A DNA stretch of 64,000 bases, taken from Nocardia arizonensis (GTDB lineage: Bacteria; Actinomycetota; Actinomycetes; Mycobacteriales; Mycobacteriaceae). The notes under the pieces are model-generated. The model saw only the letters and a program-made list of their open reading frames with translations. It made no database searches and was not told the DNA's origin. Position 1 is the first letter of the stretch; every line of letters begins with the position of its first letter. Location: assembly GCF_001310275.1 (NCBI RefSeq), contig NZ_LGYZ01000093.1, positions 27,976 through 91,975 of the forward strand. The letters are read 5' to 3'. Shown here in pieces: positions 1 through 8,766 of the stretch. The translations under genes and the position numbers were made by a program.

Positions 1-501
1 GTCGAGCACCCGGTAGCCGGGTTCGCGGGGCGCCCCGAAATTGCCGTGCGGACCCTCGTGGTCGGCGATCGAGACCGCCCAGCCGCGGCGCAGCGCGTTC
101 GCCACGAGCAGCCACTCGAACTGGGTGACCGCGCCGATGGCGCGTGATCCGAGACGCAGCGCGTAGGACGGCGAGCAGCGTTCGGCGACCGCGTCCATGG
201 CCGTCTGGAAGGCGAGCAGCGGCCGGTCGGCGGTGGGGTCGATGTCCTGCGGCAGCAGCACCGTGGTGATCGCGACCTCGGGCGTGCCGTGCAGATCGCA
301 GCTGCGGTAGAGCAACTGCCAGGCCGATACCCGCTGCGGTACGAGGCCGAACAGCCCGATATCCACGCGGCGGGTGCGCAGGATCGTGCCCGGCGGCTTC
401 TTCGCGAATCCGCGCGGCGGCCGGTGGAACGGGTCGGCGCTCGGCAGCGGCGGCGTCCCCGCGGGTGTATCGGTGAGTACGCCGACATTCTCGACGCTCA
501 T
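1..501 (-). CDS. Secretory lipase (LIP family), N-terminal part
   Basis: Reading the minus strand from the ATG at 501 gives 167 codons that stay open to the window edge, so the C-terminal part is missing. The product starts MSVENVGVLTDTP, has no obvious signal peptide, and then shows the series LLYRSCDLHG, AITTVLLP and SIADHEGPHG. This series is characteristic of the secretory lipase / triacylglycerol lipase family (LIP, PF03583), common in Nocardia and Rhodococcus. The GxSxG nucleophile would lie beyond the edge and is not visible. It is divergent from the dehydrogenase at 668 with 166 bp between them. The family call is good; the substrate is unknown. Confidence 0.8.
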   Translation of the reverse strand, partial: MSVENVGVLTDTPAGTPPLPSADPFHRPPRGFAKKPPGTILRTRRVDIGLFGLVPQRVSAWQLLYRSCDLHGTPEVAITTVLLPQDIDPTADRPLLAFQTAMDAVAERCSPSYALRLGSRAIGAVTQFEWLLVANALRRGWAVSIADHEGPHGNFGAPREPGYRVLD

Positions 502-667
502 GGCGACCTCCTCGAGCCCGGCCGGGTCCACATTTCGTGGCCGACCCCCCCGCTCGAAAAGCGAAGTTGCGCACCGACACTGGTGCCGACCTGGAATGAG
601 GGTAGGTGACGGGGATATATCTGTGAACCCCGGTTATAGGGGAAATCGCTGCCACTAGACTGCCCGC

Positions 668-1465
668 ATGAGCTCACCGACGGTTTTCGTCACCGGTGCG
701 GCGGCCGGTATCGGTCGGGCCACTGCACTCCTTTTCGCTGCCCAGGGCTATCACGTCGGGGCATACGACATCGATGAGGTAGGGCTGACGCGGCTGTCCG
801 CCGACATCACCGCGGCCGGTGGCACGGTCCACACCGGGGTCCTGGATGTGACCAATGCCACACACTGGTCGGAGCGGCTGGCCGACTTCCACGCCGCCGC
901 CGGACGCCTCGACATCCTGGTCAACAACGCGGGCATCCTGCGCGCGGGCGCCTTCGAGGACATCGACCTGCCCGCGCACCGCGCGATCGTCGAGGTCAAT
1001 CTGCTCGGCGTGCTCACCGGGACACACGAGGCATTCCGGTACCTGCGCGACACACCGGGCGCGCAGGTGGTGAACCTGTGCTCCGCCTCGGCCATCTACG
1101 GTCAGCCCGAACTCGCCACTTACGGCGCCACCAAGTCGGCGGTCGCCAGCCTCACCGAGGCGCTCGACCTGGAGTGGGAGCGCCACGACATCCGAGTGCT
1201 CGCGGTATGGCCGCTGTTCGTCGCCACCGGCATGGTCGAGGGGGTCGACACCGCCTCGACCCGCGCGCTCGGCGTCCACCTCGGCGCCGACGATGTCGCA
1301 CAGGGCATCTGGGAGGTCACCCGGCGGCGACCGCGCCTGCACCGGGTGCACTACGAGATCGGCGCGCGCACCAAGGCGCTGGCCCTCGCCGCCAAATTCG
1401 CGCCCGGATGGGCGGTGCGCACGGTCAACAAGTACGTCAGCGGAAGCGGTCCCGCCGCGCGCTGA
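668..1465 (+). CDS. Short-chain dehydrogenase/reductase (SDR)
   Basis: A 265-residue classical SDR predicted to carry out NAD(P)-dependent alcohol/ketone interconversion in the cytoplasm. The Rossmann dinucleotide motif TGAAAGIG is at residues 9-16, NNAG at 86-89, and the catalytic set is Ser139 or Ser141, Tyr152 and Lys156 (YGATK). The length is typical of the family. The aspartate after the second strand (AYDIDE) suggests NAD rather than NADP. The ATG at 668 is preceded by a short AT-richer stretch (ggttatag) that could be a -10 element. The substrate cannot be told from sequence; the divergent neighbour is a lipase, so lipid or alcohol metabolism is only a guess. Confidence 0.88.
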   Translation: MSSPTVFVTGAAAGIGRATALLFAAQGYHVGAYDIDEVGLTRLSADITAAGGTVHTGVLDVTNATHWSERLADFHAAAGRLDILVNNAGILRAGAFEDIDLPAHRAIVEVNLLGVLTGTHEAFRYLRDTPGAQVVNLCSASAIYGQPELATYGATKSAVASLTEALDLEWERHDIRVLAVWPLFVATGMVEGVDTASTRALGVHLGADDVAQGIWEVTRRRPRLHRVHYEIGARTKALALAAKFAPGWAVRTVNKYVSGSGPAAR

Positions 1466-1535
1466 TTCGGCGTTCGCCGTCGTCGCGTACCCGTCGGCGC
1501 TTCTGACAGAATCGCAGCGACAAGGGGGTGTAGCC

Positions 1536-2672
1536 ATGCCGACGACCACCGAATTCAACGGCCGGATGCGCGAGCGCGGTGTGCCGACACGGGAACGGGA
1601 TCAACTGGATCGGCTGCTTGGTGATCTGCGGGACGCGGCGGGGTCGGGCAATCAGATCGGCTACCACGCGAGTGTCGCGGTCAACGCGTGGCGCAGGCCG
1701 CCGCGCATCCAGGTCACGGGCCGGGCGCACACCGGCCGGACCACGGTGCTGCACGCGCTGGCGCTGATGTCGGCGGCGGAGACCGGTCCGGTGGACGAAC
1801 CGGGGTCGCCCGATCCCGAACTCGACGCCGATATCGTCGTCTACGTCCTGTCCGGCGCGCCGCTGCCCGCGGACCGCCGGGTGCTCGCCGGGCTCGAACC
1901 CGCGCGCACGGTGGTCGTGCTGAACAAGGCCGACGCCATCGGGTCGCGCTGGGGTGACGCGGTGGTCGCGGCCGACCAGTACACCCGGGAGCTGGGCATT
2001 CTCACCCTTCCCGTGGTCGCGTCGCTGGCCGTGCGCACCCGCGCGGGCACGGTGACCGAGGACGACCTGGCCACCCTGCGCCGACTCGCCGACACCGCCG
2101 ATCCGTCGCTGACCCTGTCACCCGACCTGTTCGTCTCACCCGCGGCGGGCGGCGATGCGGCCGAACGCGAAGCCCTGCTCGGCCGTTGGGACCTCTACGG
2201 CATCACCTGCGCGATGGCCGCGTTGCGCGCCGATCCCGGACTCGGCCCGCACGCCGTCCTGCAAGTCATGCACGCGGTCAGCGGCATCGACGCGGTGCAC
2301 CGCCTGCTGCACCGGCGCTATGAACAGGTCACGGCGTTGCGCGGCGGTGAATTGCTCGACGAACTGGCCCGGCTCGCCGCGCGGACCCTGCCCGCCCACG
2401 GCCGCGGCCGCGACGTGCTGGAGAACTATCTCCACGGTGACGACGCCATGTGGCTCGGACTCTGCGCGGGACTGGCCGATCCGGCCGTCGCGCATCTGGC
2501 CGCGGGCTATCCCGCGCCCGCGCCCGCCGACGCCGACGACGCCTTGCAGCGCGCGGTCCGCTGGCGCGCGGTGGTGGCGGGCGATATGCCGCCGCGAGCG
2601 CGCCGCGCCGCGCTGCGCGTACACAACGGCTACGTCAGATTGTGGGAGCGGATGAGCAGTGCCGGACTTTGA
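1536..2672 (+). CDS. GTPase-like protein with degenerate P-loop (Rv0209-type)
   Basis: A 378-residue protein. The ATG at 1536 is chosen because a strong AAGGGGG Shine-Dalgarno lies just upstream. Longer open frame upstream runs into the preceding dehydrogenase. A P-loop-like GRAHTGRTTV occurs near residue 62, with Arg where GTPases have the Walker A Lys, and a G4-like NKAD motif near residue 130. The rest is helical and alanine-rich. From memory of the M. tuberculosis map it sits where Rv0209 does, just before Rv0210 and pckA. It overlaps the next gene by 14 bp, so the two are probably co-translated and may form a heteromeric membrane-linked NTPase. Function is not established. Confidence 0.7.
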   Translation: MPTTTEFNGRMRERGVPTRERDQLDRLLGDLRDAAGSGNQIGYHASVAVNAWRRPPRIQVTGRAHTGRTTVLHALALMSAAETGPVDEPGSPDPELDADIVVYVLSGAPLPADRRVLAGLEPARTVVVLNKADAIGSRWGDAVVAADQYTRELGILTLPVVASLAVRTRAGTVTEDDLATLRRLADTADPSLTLSPDLFVSPAAGGDAAEREALLGRWDLYGITCAMAALRADPGLGPHAVLQVMHAVSGIDAVHRLLHRRYEQVTALRGGELLDELARLAARTLPAHGRGRDVLENYLHGDDAMWLGLCAGLADPAVAHLAAGYPAPAPADADDALQRAVRWRAVVAGDMPPRARRAALRVHNGYVRLWERMSSAGL

Positions 2673-4227
2673 TCCGCCGGAGGCCGATGCGCAGGCCGGA
2701 TCGGGACGGGTCACGTCGGAGTCGGCAGGCCCGGAGCCCGCGACCGCGTGCGCGGACGAACTACCCGCCGAGGTCGCGGCCGTTGTCGCGCGCTGGAATC
2801 CGCAGGGCGCGGCGCTGTTACGGGCCGCGCGGAATCCCGGCGCCGCGGCCACGGTCGCGCTGGTCGGCCCCGACGACGCCAATACGACGCTGCTGCGCAC
2901 CGAATTGGCCCGTTTCGAACCCCGCGTCGATCTCACCGAACCGCTCGGCGCGCTCGAAACGGCACGCGAGGCGCACCCGGCCGGTGCGTATCCGGCGGCG
3001 GTCGCGCTGGTCCTGGTGGACGCGGGCAGTGTGCTCGGCGGGGATGGCCTGCGATTGCTGCACCGGCTGCGCGCGGACGGCGTCCGGGTCTTGCCTGCCA
3101 TGAACGGCATACACGCCTATGCCGACTGGCGTGCGATCCGCGAGCGCAATCTGCGTCTGCTCGCCGATCGCGACCTGGGCGAACTCGATATCGTGCCGGT
3201 GTCGGCGCGATTGTCGGCGGCCGCCCGCGCGAGCGGTGACGCGGCCCTGCTCGACCGGTCGGGACTCGGCGCTCTGCACGCCGCGCTGATCGCGGCCACC
3301 GCGGCCGAATTCGACGGCCCCCGGCTGACCGCCCTGACCCGACGCGTGCTCGTGGAGACCCGCGAGCGCGTCGCGGCACAGGTGGGGACCCTGCGTTCGG
3401 GCGCGGATATCGCGCGCCGCAGGCAGGAACGCGCGAGCCTGCTCGCCGCGCGCGACGGCGGTCGCGCGACCGCCATGTCGACGCTGCGCGGTCAATTGCA
3501 TCTGGCCCGCGTGGATCTCATGACCGAGGTCGGCGGGCGGGTGCGGGCACTGCACGTGGCGGCGCGCGCGGAACTGGACCGGCTCGCGCCCGCCGACTTC
3601 GATGACTATCCGCGGCGGTTGCAGGCGGCGGTGACGGAGTTGGCGGCGGTGGTGGACGCCGATATCGACCGCCGCTTCGCCGAACTCACCGATCGGCTCG
3701 TCGAGACCGATGTCGGCGAGCTGTCCGCGCCGCATCGCAGGCGCGATCCGGCGCCGCGGGTCGGCCCGGAACCCGAGCCGCGGCACAGGGGTGTCGAAGA
3801 TCACCTTATGATCGCGCTCGGCGCTTCGGCGGGTGTCGGACTCGGGCGGCTGCTGGTTTCGCCACTGGCCCTGCTACCCGCTCTTGACGTCGCCAGCATC
3901 CCGGTGACGCTGCTGCTGGGCGCGCTCGTCGCATGGTGGGTGGTGCGGGCCCGCAGACAGGTCGCCGACCGCGCGCACGTGCGCCAATGGGTGTCCGAAG
4001 CGCTGGTGAACGTAAAGGCCCAGCTGGAACAGCGGGTGGCCACGGCCCTGGTGGAGGCGGAGACCGAATGGGCAGACCGGGTGGTACGAACTAGCGCGCT
4101 CAAGATCATCGATACCGACCGCAGGGTGGCAGAATTGGAGGCGGGTATCCGGCGAGCAGCGGCCGAGCAACCGGCCCAGCTGGCCGCCTGTGAGCGGGAT
4201 ATCGCCACGATCGATCGGATGATCTAA
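2659..4227 (+). CDS. Membrane-anchored coiled-coil GTPase-like partner (Rv0210-type)
   Basis: A 522-residue protein starting at GTG 2659, inside the end of the upstream gene. The N-terminal third resembles a GTPase fold without a clean P-loop (VALVGPDDANTTLL near residue 65). The middle is long, charged and probably coiled-coil. Two hydrophobic segments lie around residues 375-430, followed by another charged helical tail. This helix-hairpin-helix plan resembles dynamin-like membrane proteins, but that is inference. It corresponds in position to Rv0210. The pair with the upstream gene and the position before pckG are the main clues; no reaction can be assigned. Confidence 0.65.
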   Translation: MPDFDPPEADAQAGSGRVTSESAGPEPATACADELPAEVAAVVARWNPQGAALLRAARNPGAAATVALVGPDDANTTLLRTELARFEPRVDLTEPLGALETAREAHPAGAYPAAVALVLVDAGSVLGGDGLRLLHRLRADGVRVLPAMNGIHAYADWRAIRERNLRLLADRDLGELDIVPVSARLSAAARASGDAALLDRSGLGALHAALIAATAAEFDGPRLTALTRRVLVETRERVAAQVGTLRSGADIARRRQERASLLAARDGGRATAMSTLRGQLHLARVDLMTEVGGRVRALHVAARAELDRLAPADFDDYPRRLQAAVTELAAVVDADIDRRFAELTDRLVETDVGELSAPHRRRDPAPRVGPEPEPRHRGVEDHLMIALGASAGVGLGRLLVSPLALLPALDVASIPVTLLLGALVAWWVVRARRQVADRAHVRQWVSEALVNVKAQLEQRVATALVEAETEWADRVVRTSALKIIDTDRRVAELEAGIRRAAAEQPAQLAACERDIATIDRMI

Positions 4228-4478
4228 TTTGTTGGATCGGTAACTGAATGGGTATCCGATAAGTACCCGATTCCGTACTGGTCGTCACACCGCGTTAACC
4301 TCTTAGCAGGAACCTGGGCGTCCGCTTCGTCCTTGTACGCCGTCCAGCCGGGGCGCGTTTTCGACTGGTCGTAGCGGGTGCCTTCCCGCCAACGGTGGCG
4401 CTGATGTGTTCGCGCTGGTCATGGGCCTCGGGCCAGGCGGCGAAGCATCGACGTACCGCCAATCTCAGGAGAGTTTTC
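4228..4478 (+). promoter_or_regulatory. pckG leader region
   Basis: This 251-bp gap separates the GTPase pair from pckG. It contains a small inverted repeat GGGTA-N9-TACCC at 4250-4268 that could be an operator, and AT-richer stretches compatible with a promoter. The ribosome binding site AGGAGA at 4468-4473 fixes the pckG start. No riboswitch class was recognised. Confidence 0.4.
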
Positions 4479-6311
4479 ATGACCTCAGCGACCATTCCTG
4501 GTCTTCGTGGATCCGACGGTAAAGCGCCGACCGAGCATAGCGAACTGCTCACCTGGGTACAGGAAGTCGCAGAACTCACTCAGCCTGAGCGAGTCGTCTG
4601 GGCGGACGGTTCCGAAGAGGAATGGGAGCGGCTGACCACCCAACTGGTCGAGGCGGGCACGTTCAAGCGCCTTGACCAGAAGAAGAAGCCGAACTCCTTC
4701 TTAGCCCTCTCCGATCCTTCCGATGTGGCGCGGGTCGAGTCGCGCACCTACATCTGTTCCAAGACCGAGGCCGACGCGGGCCCGACGAACAACTGGGTCG
4801 ATCCCGACGAGATGCGCGCGACCATGACCGAGCTGTACCGCGGTTCGATGAAGGGCCGCACCATGTACGTGGTGCCCTTCTGCATGGGCCCGCTCGGCGC
4901 GGAGGACCCGAAACTCGGCGTGGAGATCACCGACTCCGAATACGTGGTCGTGTCGATGAAGGTGATGACCCGCATGGGCGCCGCCGCGCTGGAGAAGCTC
5001 GGCGCCGACCGCCCGTTCGTGAAGGCGCTGCACTCGGTCGGCGCGCCGCTGGCCGAAGGCCAGGCCGACGTGCCGTGGCCGTGCAACGACGCCAAGTACA
5101 TCACCCACTTCCCGGAGGATCGCGAGATCTGGTCCTACGGTTCGGGCTACGGCGGCAACGCGCTGCTCGGCAAGAAGTGCTACTCGCTGCGCATCGCCTC
5201 GGCCATGGCCCACGACGAGGGCTGGCTGGCCGAGCACATGCTCATTCTCAAGCTGATCTCCCCGGAGAACAAGGCGTACTACATCGCCGCGGCCTTCCCG
5301 AGCGCCTGCGGCAAGACCAACCTCGCGATGATCCAGCCGACGGTTCCCGGCTGGCGCGCGGAGACCCTTGGCGACGACATCGCCTGGATGCGTTTCGGCA
5401 AGGACGGCCGCCTGTACGCGGTGAATCCCGAGTACGGCTTCTTCGGCGTCGCCCCCGGCACCAACCGCAGCTCCAACCCGAACGCCATGGCCACGATGGA
5501 CGCGGGCAATACCGTCTACACCAACGTCGCGCTCACCGACGACAACGACGTGTGGTGGGAGGGCATGGAAGGCGAGCCCGATCACCTGATCGACTGGAAG
5601 GGCAACGACTGGTACCTGCGGGAGACCGAGACGCTGGCCGCCCACCCGAACTCGCGCTACTGCACCCCGATGTCGCAGTGCCCGATTCTGGCTCCCGAGT
5701 GGGACGACCCGCAGGGTGTGCCGATCTCGGCCATCCTGTTCGGCGGTCGCCGCAAGACCACCGTGCCGCTGGTGACCGAATCCTTCGACTGGCAGCACGG
5801 CGTGTTCATGGGCGCGACGCTGTCCTCCGAGCAGACCGCCGCCGCGGAGGGCAAGGTCGGCACCGTGCGCCGCGACCCGATGGCCATGATCCCGTTCATG
5901 GGCTACCACGTGGGCGACTACCTCAACCACTGGATCAACGTGGGCAAGAACGCCGACGCGACCAAGCTGCCGAAGATCTTCTACGTCAACTGGTTCCGCC
6001 GTGGCGCGGACGGCCGGTTCCTGTGGCCCGGATTCGGTGAGAACTCCCGTGTGCTTGAGTGGATCGTCGGCCGTATCGAAGGCGCCGCGGAGGCCGAGTC
6101 CACCGCGATCGGCAATGTGCCCACCGCGGCCCAGCTGGATCTGGAGGGTCTCGACGTCGACGCGGCCGACGTCGACGAGGCGCTCGCGGTGAACGCGGAG
6201 GAATGGCGCAAGGAGATCCCGCTCATCGAGGAGTGGTTCGAATTCGTCGGCGACAAACTGCCTTCCGGTATCCGCGACGAGTTCGAGGCGATGAAGCAGC
6301 GCCTGGCCTGA
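4479..6311 (+). CDS. pckG: Phosphoenolpyruvate carboxykinase (GTP)
   Basis: A 610-residue GTP-dependent PEP carboxykinase (EC 4.1.1.32), interconverting oxaloacetate + GTP and phosphoenolpyruvate + GDP + CO2. It is the gluconeogenic entry point needed for growth on fatty acids. The kinase-1a P-loop FPSACGKTN starts at residue 273, with the family's active-site cysteine at 277. The NWFRRG and WPGFGENSR blocks near the C-terminus bind substrate and nucleotide. Length matches the mycobacterial enzyme (about 606). The ATG at 4479 is chosen over longer upstream reading because of AGGAGA six bases before it. A clear terminator follows, so it is probably monocistronic or the end of its unit. Confidence 0.97.
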   Translation: MTSATIPGLRGSDGKAPTEHSELLTWVQEVAELTQPERVVWADGSEEEWERLTTQLVEAGTFKRLDQKKKPNSFLALSDPSDVARVESRTYICSKTEADAGPTNNWVDPDEMRATMTELYRGSMKGRTMYVVPFCMGPLGAEDPKLGVEITDSEYVVVSMKVMTRMGAAALEKLGADRPFVKALHSVGAPLAEGQADVPWPCNDAKYITHFPEDREIWSYGSGYGGNALLGKKCYSLRIASAMAHDEGWLAEHMLILKLISPENKAYYIAAAFPSACGKTNLAMIQPTVPGWRAETLGDDIAWMRFGKDGRLYAVNPEYGFFGVAPGTNRSSNPNAMATMDAGNTVYTNVALTDDNDVWWEGMEGEPDHLIDWKGNDWYLRETETLAAHPNSRYCTPMSQCPILAPEWDDPQGVPISAILFGGRRKTTVPLVTESFDWQHGVFMGATLSSEQTAAAEGKVGTVRRDPMAMIPFMGYHVGDYLNHWINVGKNADATKLPKIFYVNWFRRGADGRFLWPGFGENSRVLEWIVGRIEGAAEAESTAIGNVPTAAQLDLEGLDVDAADVDEALAVNAEEWRKEIPLIEEWFEFVGDKLPSGIRDEFEAMKQRLA

Positions 6312-6328
6312 TCGAAATTCGTACACGA

Positions 6329-6366
6329 CCGCCCGCGCTCCGTAGAGCGCGGGCGGTTTCGTTTTC
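6329..6366 (+). terminator. Rho-independent terminator after pckG
   Basis: A perfect 12-bp stem CCGCCCGCGCTC / GAGCGCGGGCGG with the loop CGTA is followed by TTTCGTTTT. It lies 17 bases after the pckG stop codon. Confidence 0.92.
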
Positions 6367-6458
6367 CGTACGGGCGAATCCGCCGATCGGTCGCCCATCT
6401 CCGGGTGAGGGGGTCCCCAGTGCGATGTCCGCGCGCCGTAATCTGTTCGGAGAACGAC

Positions 6459-7211
6459 CTATTCGGAGAACGGAGCCAGGCGTACTGCCTGGTCGAAGCC
6501 CGCGCGCAACAGTAGCGCCATGCGACCGCGCGGTACCGCCTTCGCCTCCTCCCCGAAAGCGGTCCGCAGATGTCGTCCGAGACCGTGCCGGGGATGGCGG
6601 ACGAGCAGATCGGCCAGCCAGGTCGGGTCGATATCGCCGATGCGCGCGCCGAGCACGTCGACGCTCGCGCCCGCGGAGACGAAACCGCCCGGATCGTTCA
6701 GATCGGCCGCGACGCCAGGGGTGATGTGGGCGGCGATGGCCGCGCCCACCGCGTCCGCGCGTTCGGCCGCCGCGCCATCGGCGAGTGCGAAGGCGACCGC
6801 CCGTTCCGCCCCGACCACCGCGAAACACCTTCCCGGAGTGGGATGTTCGAGTGCGAGATCGTGGAGCAGGCACGCGACGTAGACCAGCTCGTCGTCGTAT
6901 CGGGCGCGGTCGAGTTCGGCCAGCACTCGACCGAAGTAGTAGGTGCGATAGGAATGTTCGAGCAGATGAACCGAAAGCGATTCGCGCGCATGCTCTTCGG
7001 CCGACCGAGCCAAGGCCGAGTCGGGCAGGCGCAGTCCTTCGAATTCCAGTCGACCCCGCGGGCCGCGCCCCGCCGCCCGGCGTATCCGCGTCGCCACCAA
7101 ACCGGGGATCTCGCGCGCGAGCGCGAGCGTCAGCTTACGGCGCTGCTCACCCGAGAGCGTCCCGCCGGTCCGCGTGGCCCACTCCCAATCCGTACCCGCT
7201 GGAACAACCAC
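6459..7211 (-). CDS. HD-domain metal-dependent phosphohydrolase
   Basis: A 250-residue cytoplasmic protein with an HD domain: His86 in LLEHSYRTYYFG and the His117-Asp118 doublet in ACLLHDLALEH, the metal ligands of the superfamily. A further conserved His (AAHIT) follows. The arrangement is closest to the cyanamide hydratase-like/putative phosphohydrolase group, which includes proteins of unknown substrate. It converges on pckG and is divergent from the GlxA-type regulator downstream. The start at 7211 is the first in-frame ATG; no strong Shine-Dalgarno was seen. Substrate unknown. Confidence 0.8.
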   Translation of the reverse strand: MVVPAGTDWEWATRTGGTLSGEQRRKLTLALAREIPGLVATRIRRAAGRGPRGRLEFEGLRLPDSALARSAEEHARESLSVHLLEHSYRTYYFGRVLAELDRARYDDELVYVACLLHDLALEHPTPGRCFAVVGAERAVAFALADGAAAERADAVGAAIAAHITPGVAADLNDPGGFVSAGASVDVLGARIGDIDPTWLADLLVRHPRHGLGRHLRTAFGEEAKAVPRGRMALLLRAGFDQAVRLAPFSE

Positions 7212-7428
7212 TCTCGACTCCTCTGCTCGGCGGTCATTCCAGTCAAGCGCGGGCGGCGGTGCGGAAGCGAGTGGCGTGAATGACTCTTATGCTCGGATTT
7301 CCGCCATTCGCCGCGCGGTCACGTGACGGACTCTTCCCGGAACCCGGGGGTGCAGCGGAATCCGGTGGCCGTGTCACGTGCGCGAGATGAGCCGTCGAGC
7401 GCATTCCGGGCCGTGTCACACTGGCCGG

Positions 7429-8379
7429 GTGAAGCAAGTGGTCGCGCTGGCGATGGACGGGGTCATGACCTACGACCTGGCCTGCGCGGTGCAGGCGTTC
7501 CGGCACGGGCCCGGCAAGACCGGGGAGCCGGCGGGCTTCGCCATGCGGACCTGCGGAATCCGGTCGGGGACGGTGTGGACGCCCAATGGGTTCGAACTGC
7601 GGGTCGATTGCGGACTCGAGGCACTGGACACGGCCGATATCGTCGTGGTGCCCGGAATCGGGCTGCCGTCACTGCCGACGCCGCCGGAGGCGCTCGACGC
7701 ACTGCGCGCGGCGGCGCGACGCGGGGCGACGATGGTGAGCATCTGCGTTGGCGCGTTCGTCCTCGCCCAGGCCGGTCTGCTGGACGGCAGGCCCGCGACG
7801 ACGCACTGGGCCTACTGCGACGAATTCGCGGCCGCGTTCCCCGCGGTGAAACTCGATCCGACCGCGCTCTACGTCGATGACGGCGATGTGCTGACCTCCG
7901 CCGGTCTGTCGGCATCGCTGGATCTGTGTCTGCATGTGGTGCGGCGCGAACTCGGCGCGGGTCACGCCGCGGAACTGGCCCGCTGGAATGTGACCTCGCC
8001 GCATCGCGAGGGCGGACAGGCGCAGTTCATCCCGGTTGCCATGGGCCGCAACGGATCTCCCGGCGACCTCGCCGCCACCTTGGCGGCGGTCGCGGCCGAT
8101 CCCGCCGCGGTGCCGGATGTTTCGGCATTGGCGGCGCGGGCGCTGATGAGCGAGCGCACGCTCATCCGCCGGTTCCGTAACGAGATCGGCACGACGCCGC
8201 GGCGCTGGCTGGAGGCGCAGCGCACCGCGCGGGCGCGAGAGTTGCTCGAGACCACCGAACTTCCGGTGGAGACGGTCGCCGAACGGGCCGGCTTCGGCAG
8301 TGTGACGGCGCTGCGGTCGCATCTACGCGCCGCGACCGGTTCCACACCGGCCGGATACCGCCGATCGCTGCGACGCTGA
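7429..8379 (+). CDS. GlxA-family transcriptional regulator (DJ-1/PfpI + AraC)
   Basis: A 316-residue regulator. The N-terminal half is a DJ-1/PfpI glutamine-amidotransferase-like domain with the nucleophile-elbow cysteine at 106 (SICVGAFVLAQAG). The C-terminal ~90 residues form two AraC/XylS helix-turn-helices (LMSERTLIRRFRNEIGTTPRRWL, given here only as its centre). In such proteins the amidotransferase domain usually acts as a sensor rather than an enzyme. The GTG at 7429 (VKQVVALAMDG) is preferred because family members begin at this point; reading further upstream adds a non-conserved extension. Target genes are not evident. Confidence 0.9.
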   Translation: MKQVVALAMDGVMTYDLACAVQAFRHGPGKTGEPAGFAMRTCGIRSGTVWTPNGFELRVDCGLEALDTADIVVVPGIGLPSLPTPPEALDALRAAARRGATMVSICVGAFVLAQAGLLDGRPATTHWAYCDEFAAAFPAVKLDPTALYVDDGDVLTSAGLSASLDLCLHVVRRELGAGHAAELARWNVTSPHREGGQAQFIPVAMGRNGSPGDLAATLAAVAADPAAVPDVSALAARALMSERTLIRRFRNEIGTTPRRWLEAQRTARARELLETTELPVETVAERAGFGSVTALRSHLRAATGSTPAGYRRSLRR

Positions 8380-8559
8380 CCGGCCGTGGGCGGCGTCGGA
8401 ATCTGCACACGGCCATTTCATGCCGAGTGCACATGGCATTAAGGAGCTGTCCACTAAGCTTGACCGCACTCGCTCAGCCACCGGCTGAATTGCTTCCCCC
8501 TATCGGCACCGCGGGCCCAGCGCCTGCGACGGGATCGACACGTGAGAGGTGGTTGGAGC

Positions 8560-8757
8560 ATGACCGATCTGGAGTTCGATGGCGCGGGCGTGCCCGCGGT
8601 GACGGCGATGGAACTGGCCACCGTGAGCACACCGCTCAACCGGGCGGCGGGCCGATTGCAGTCGGTCCTGCCGCCCGGATGGCGGGTCGAGGTCGCGGTG
8701 GAGCCGTCGGAGCCCGACGGCCGCGTTCAGCCGATCTTGCGCCTGGTCCTGCCGTGA
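8560..8757 (+). CDS. Small hypothetical protein (65 aa)
   Basis: ATG at 8560 is preceded by GGTTGGAGC, a reasonable ribosome binding site; an upstream in-frame GTG at 8542 is the alternative. The product is 65 residues, soluble, starting MTDLEFDGAGVPAVTA and containing PPGWRVEVAVEPSEPDGRVQPILRLVLP, which looks like beta strands. No known family recognised. It ends 9 bp before the convergent aldehyde dehydrogenase. Codon third positions are strongly GC, as in neighbouring real genes. Confidence 0.55.
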   Translation: MTDLEFDGAGVPAVTAMELATVSTPLNRAAGRLQSVLPPGWRVEVAVEPSEPDGRVQPILRLVLP

Positions 8758-8766
8758 GTCGGGTGC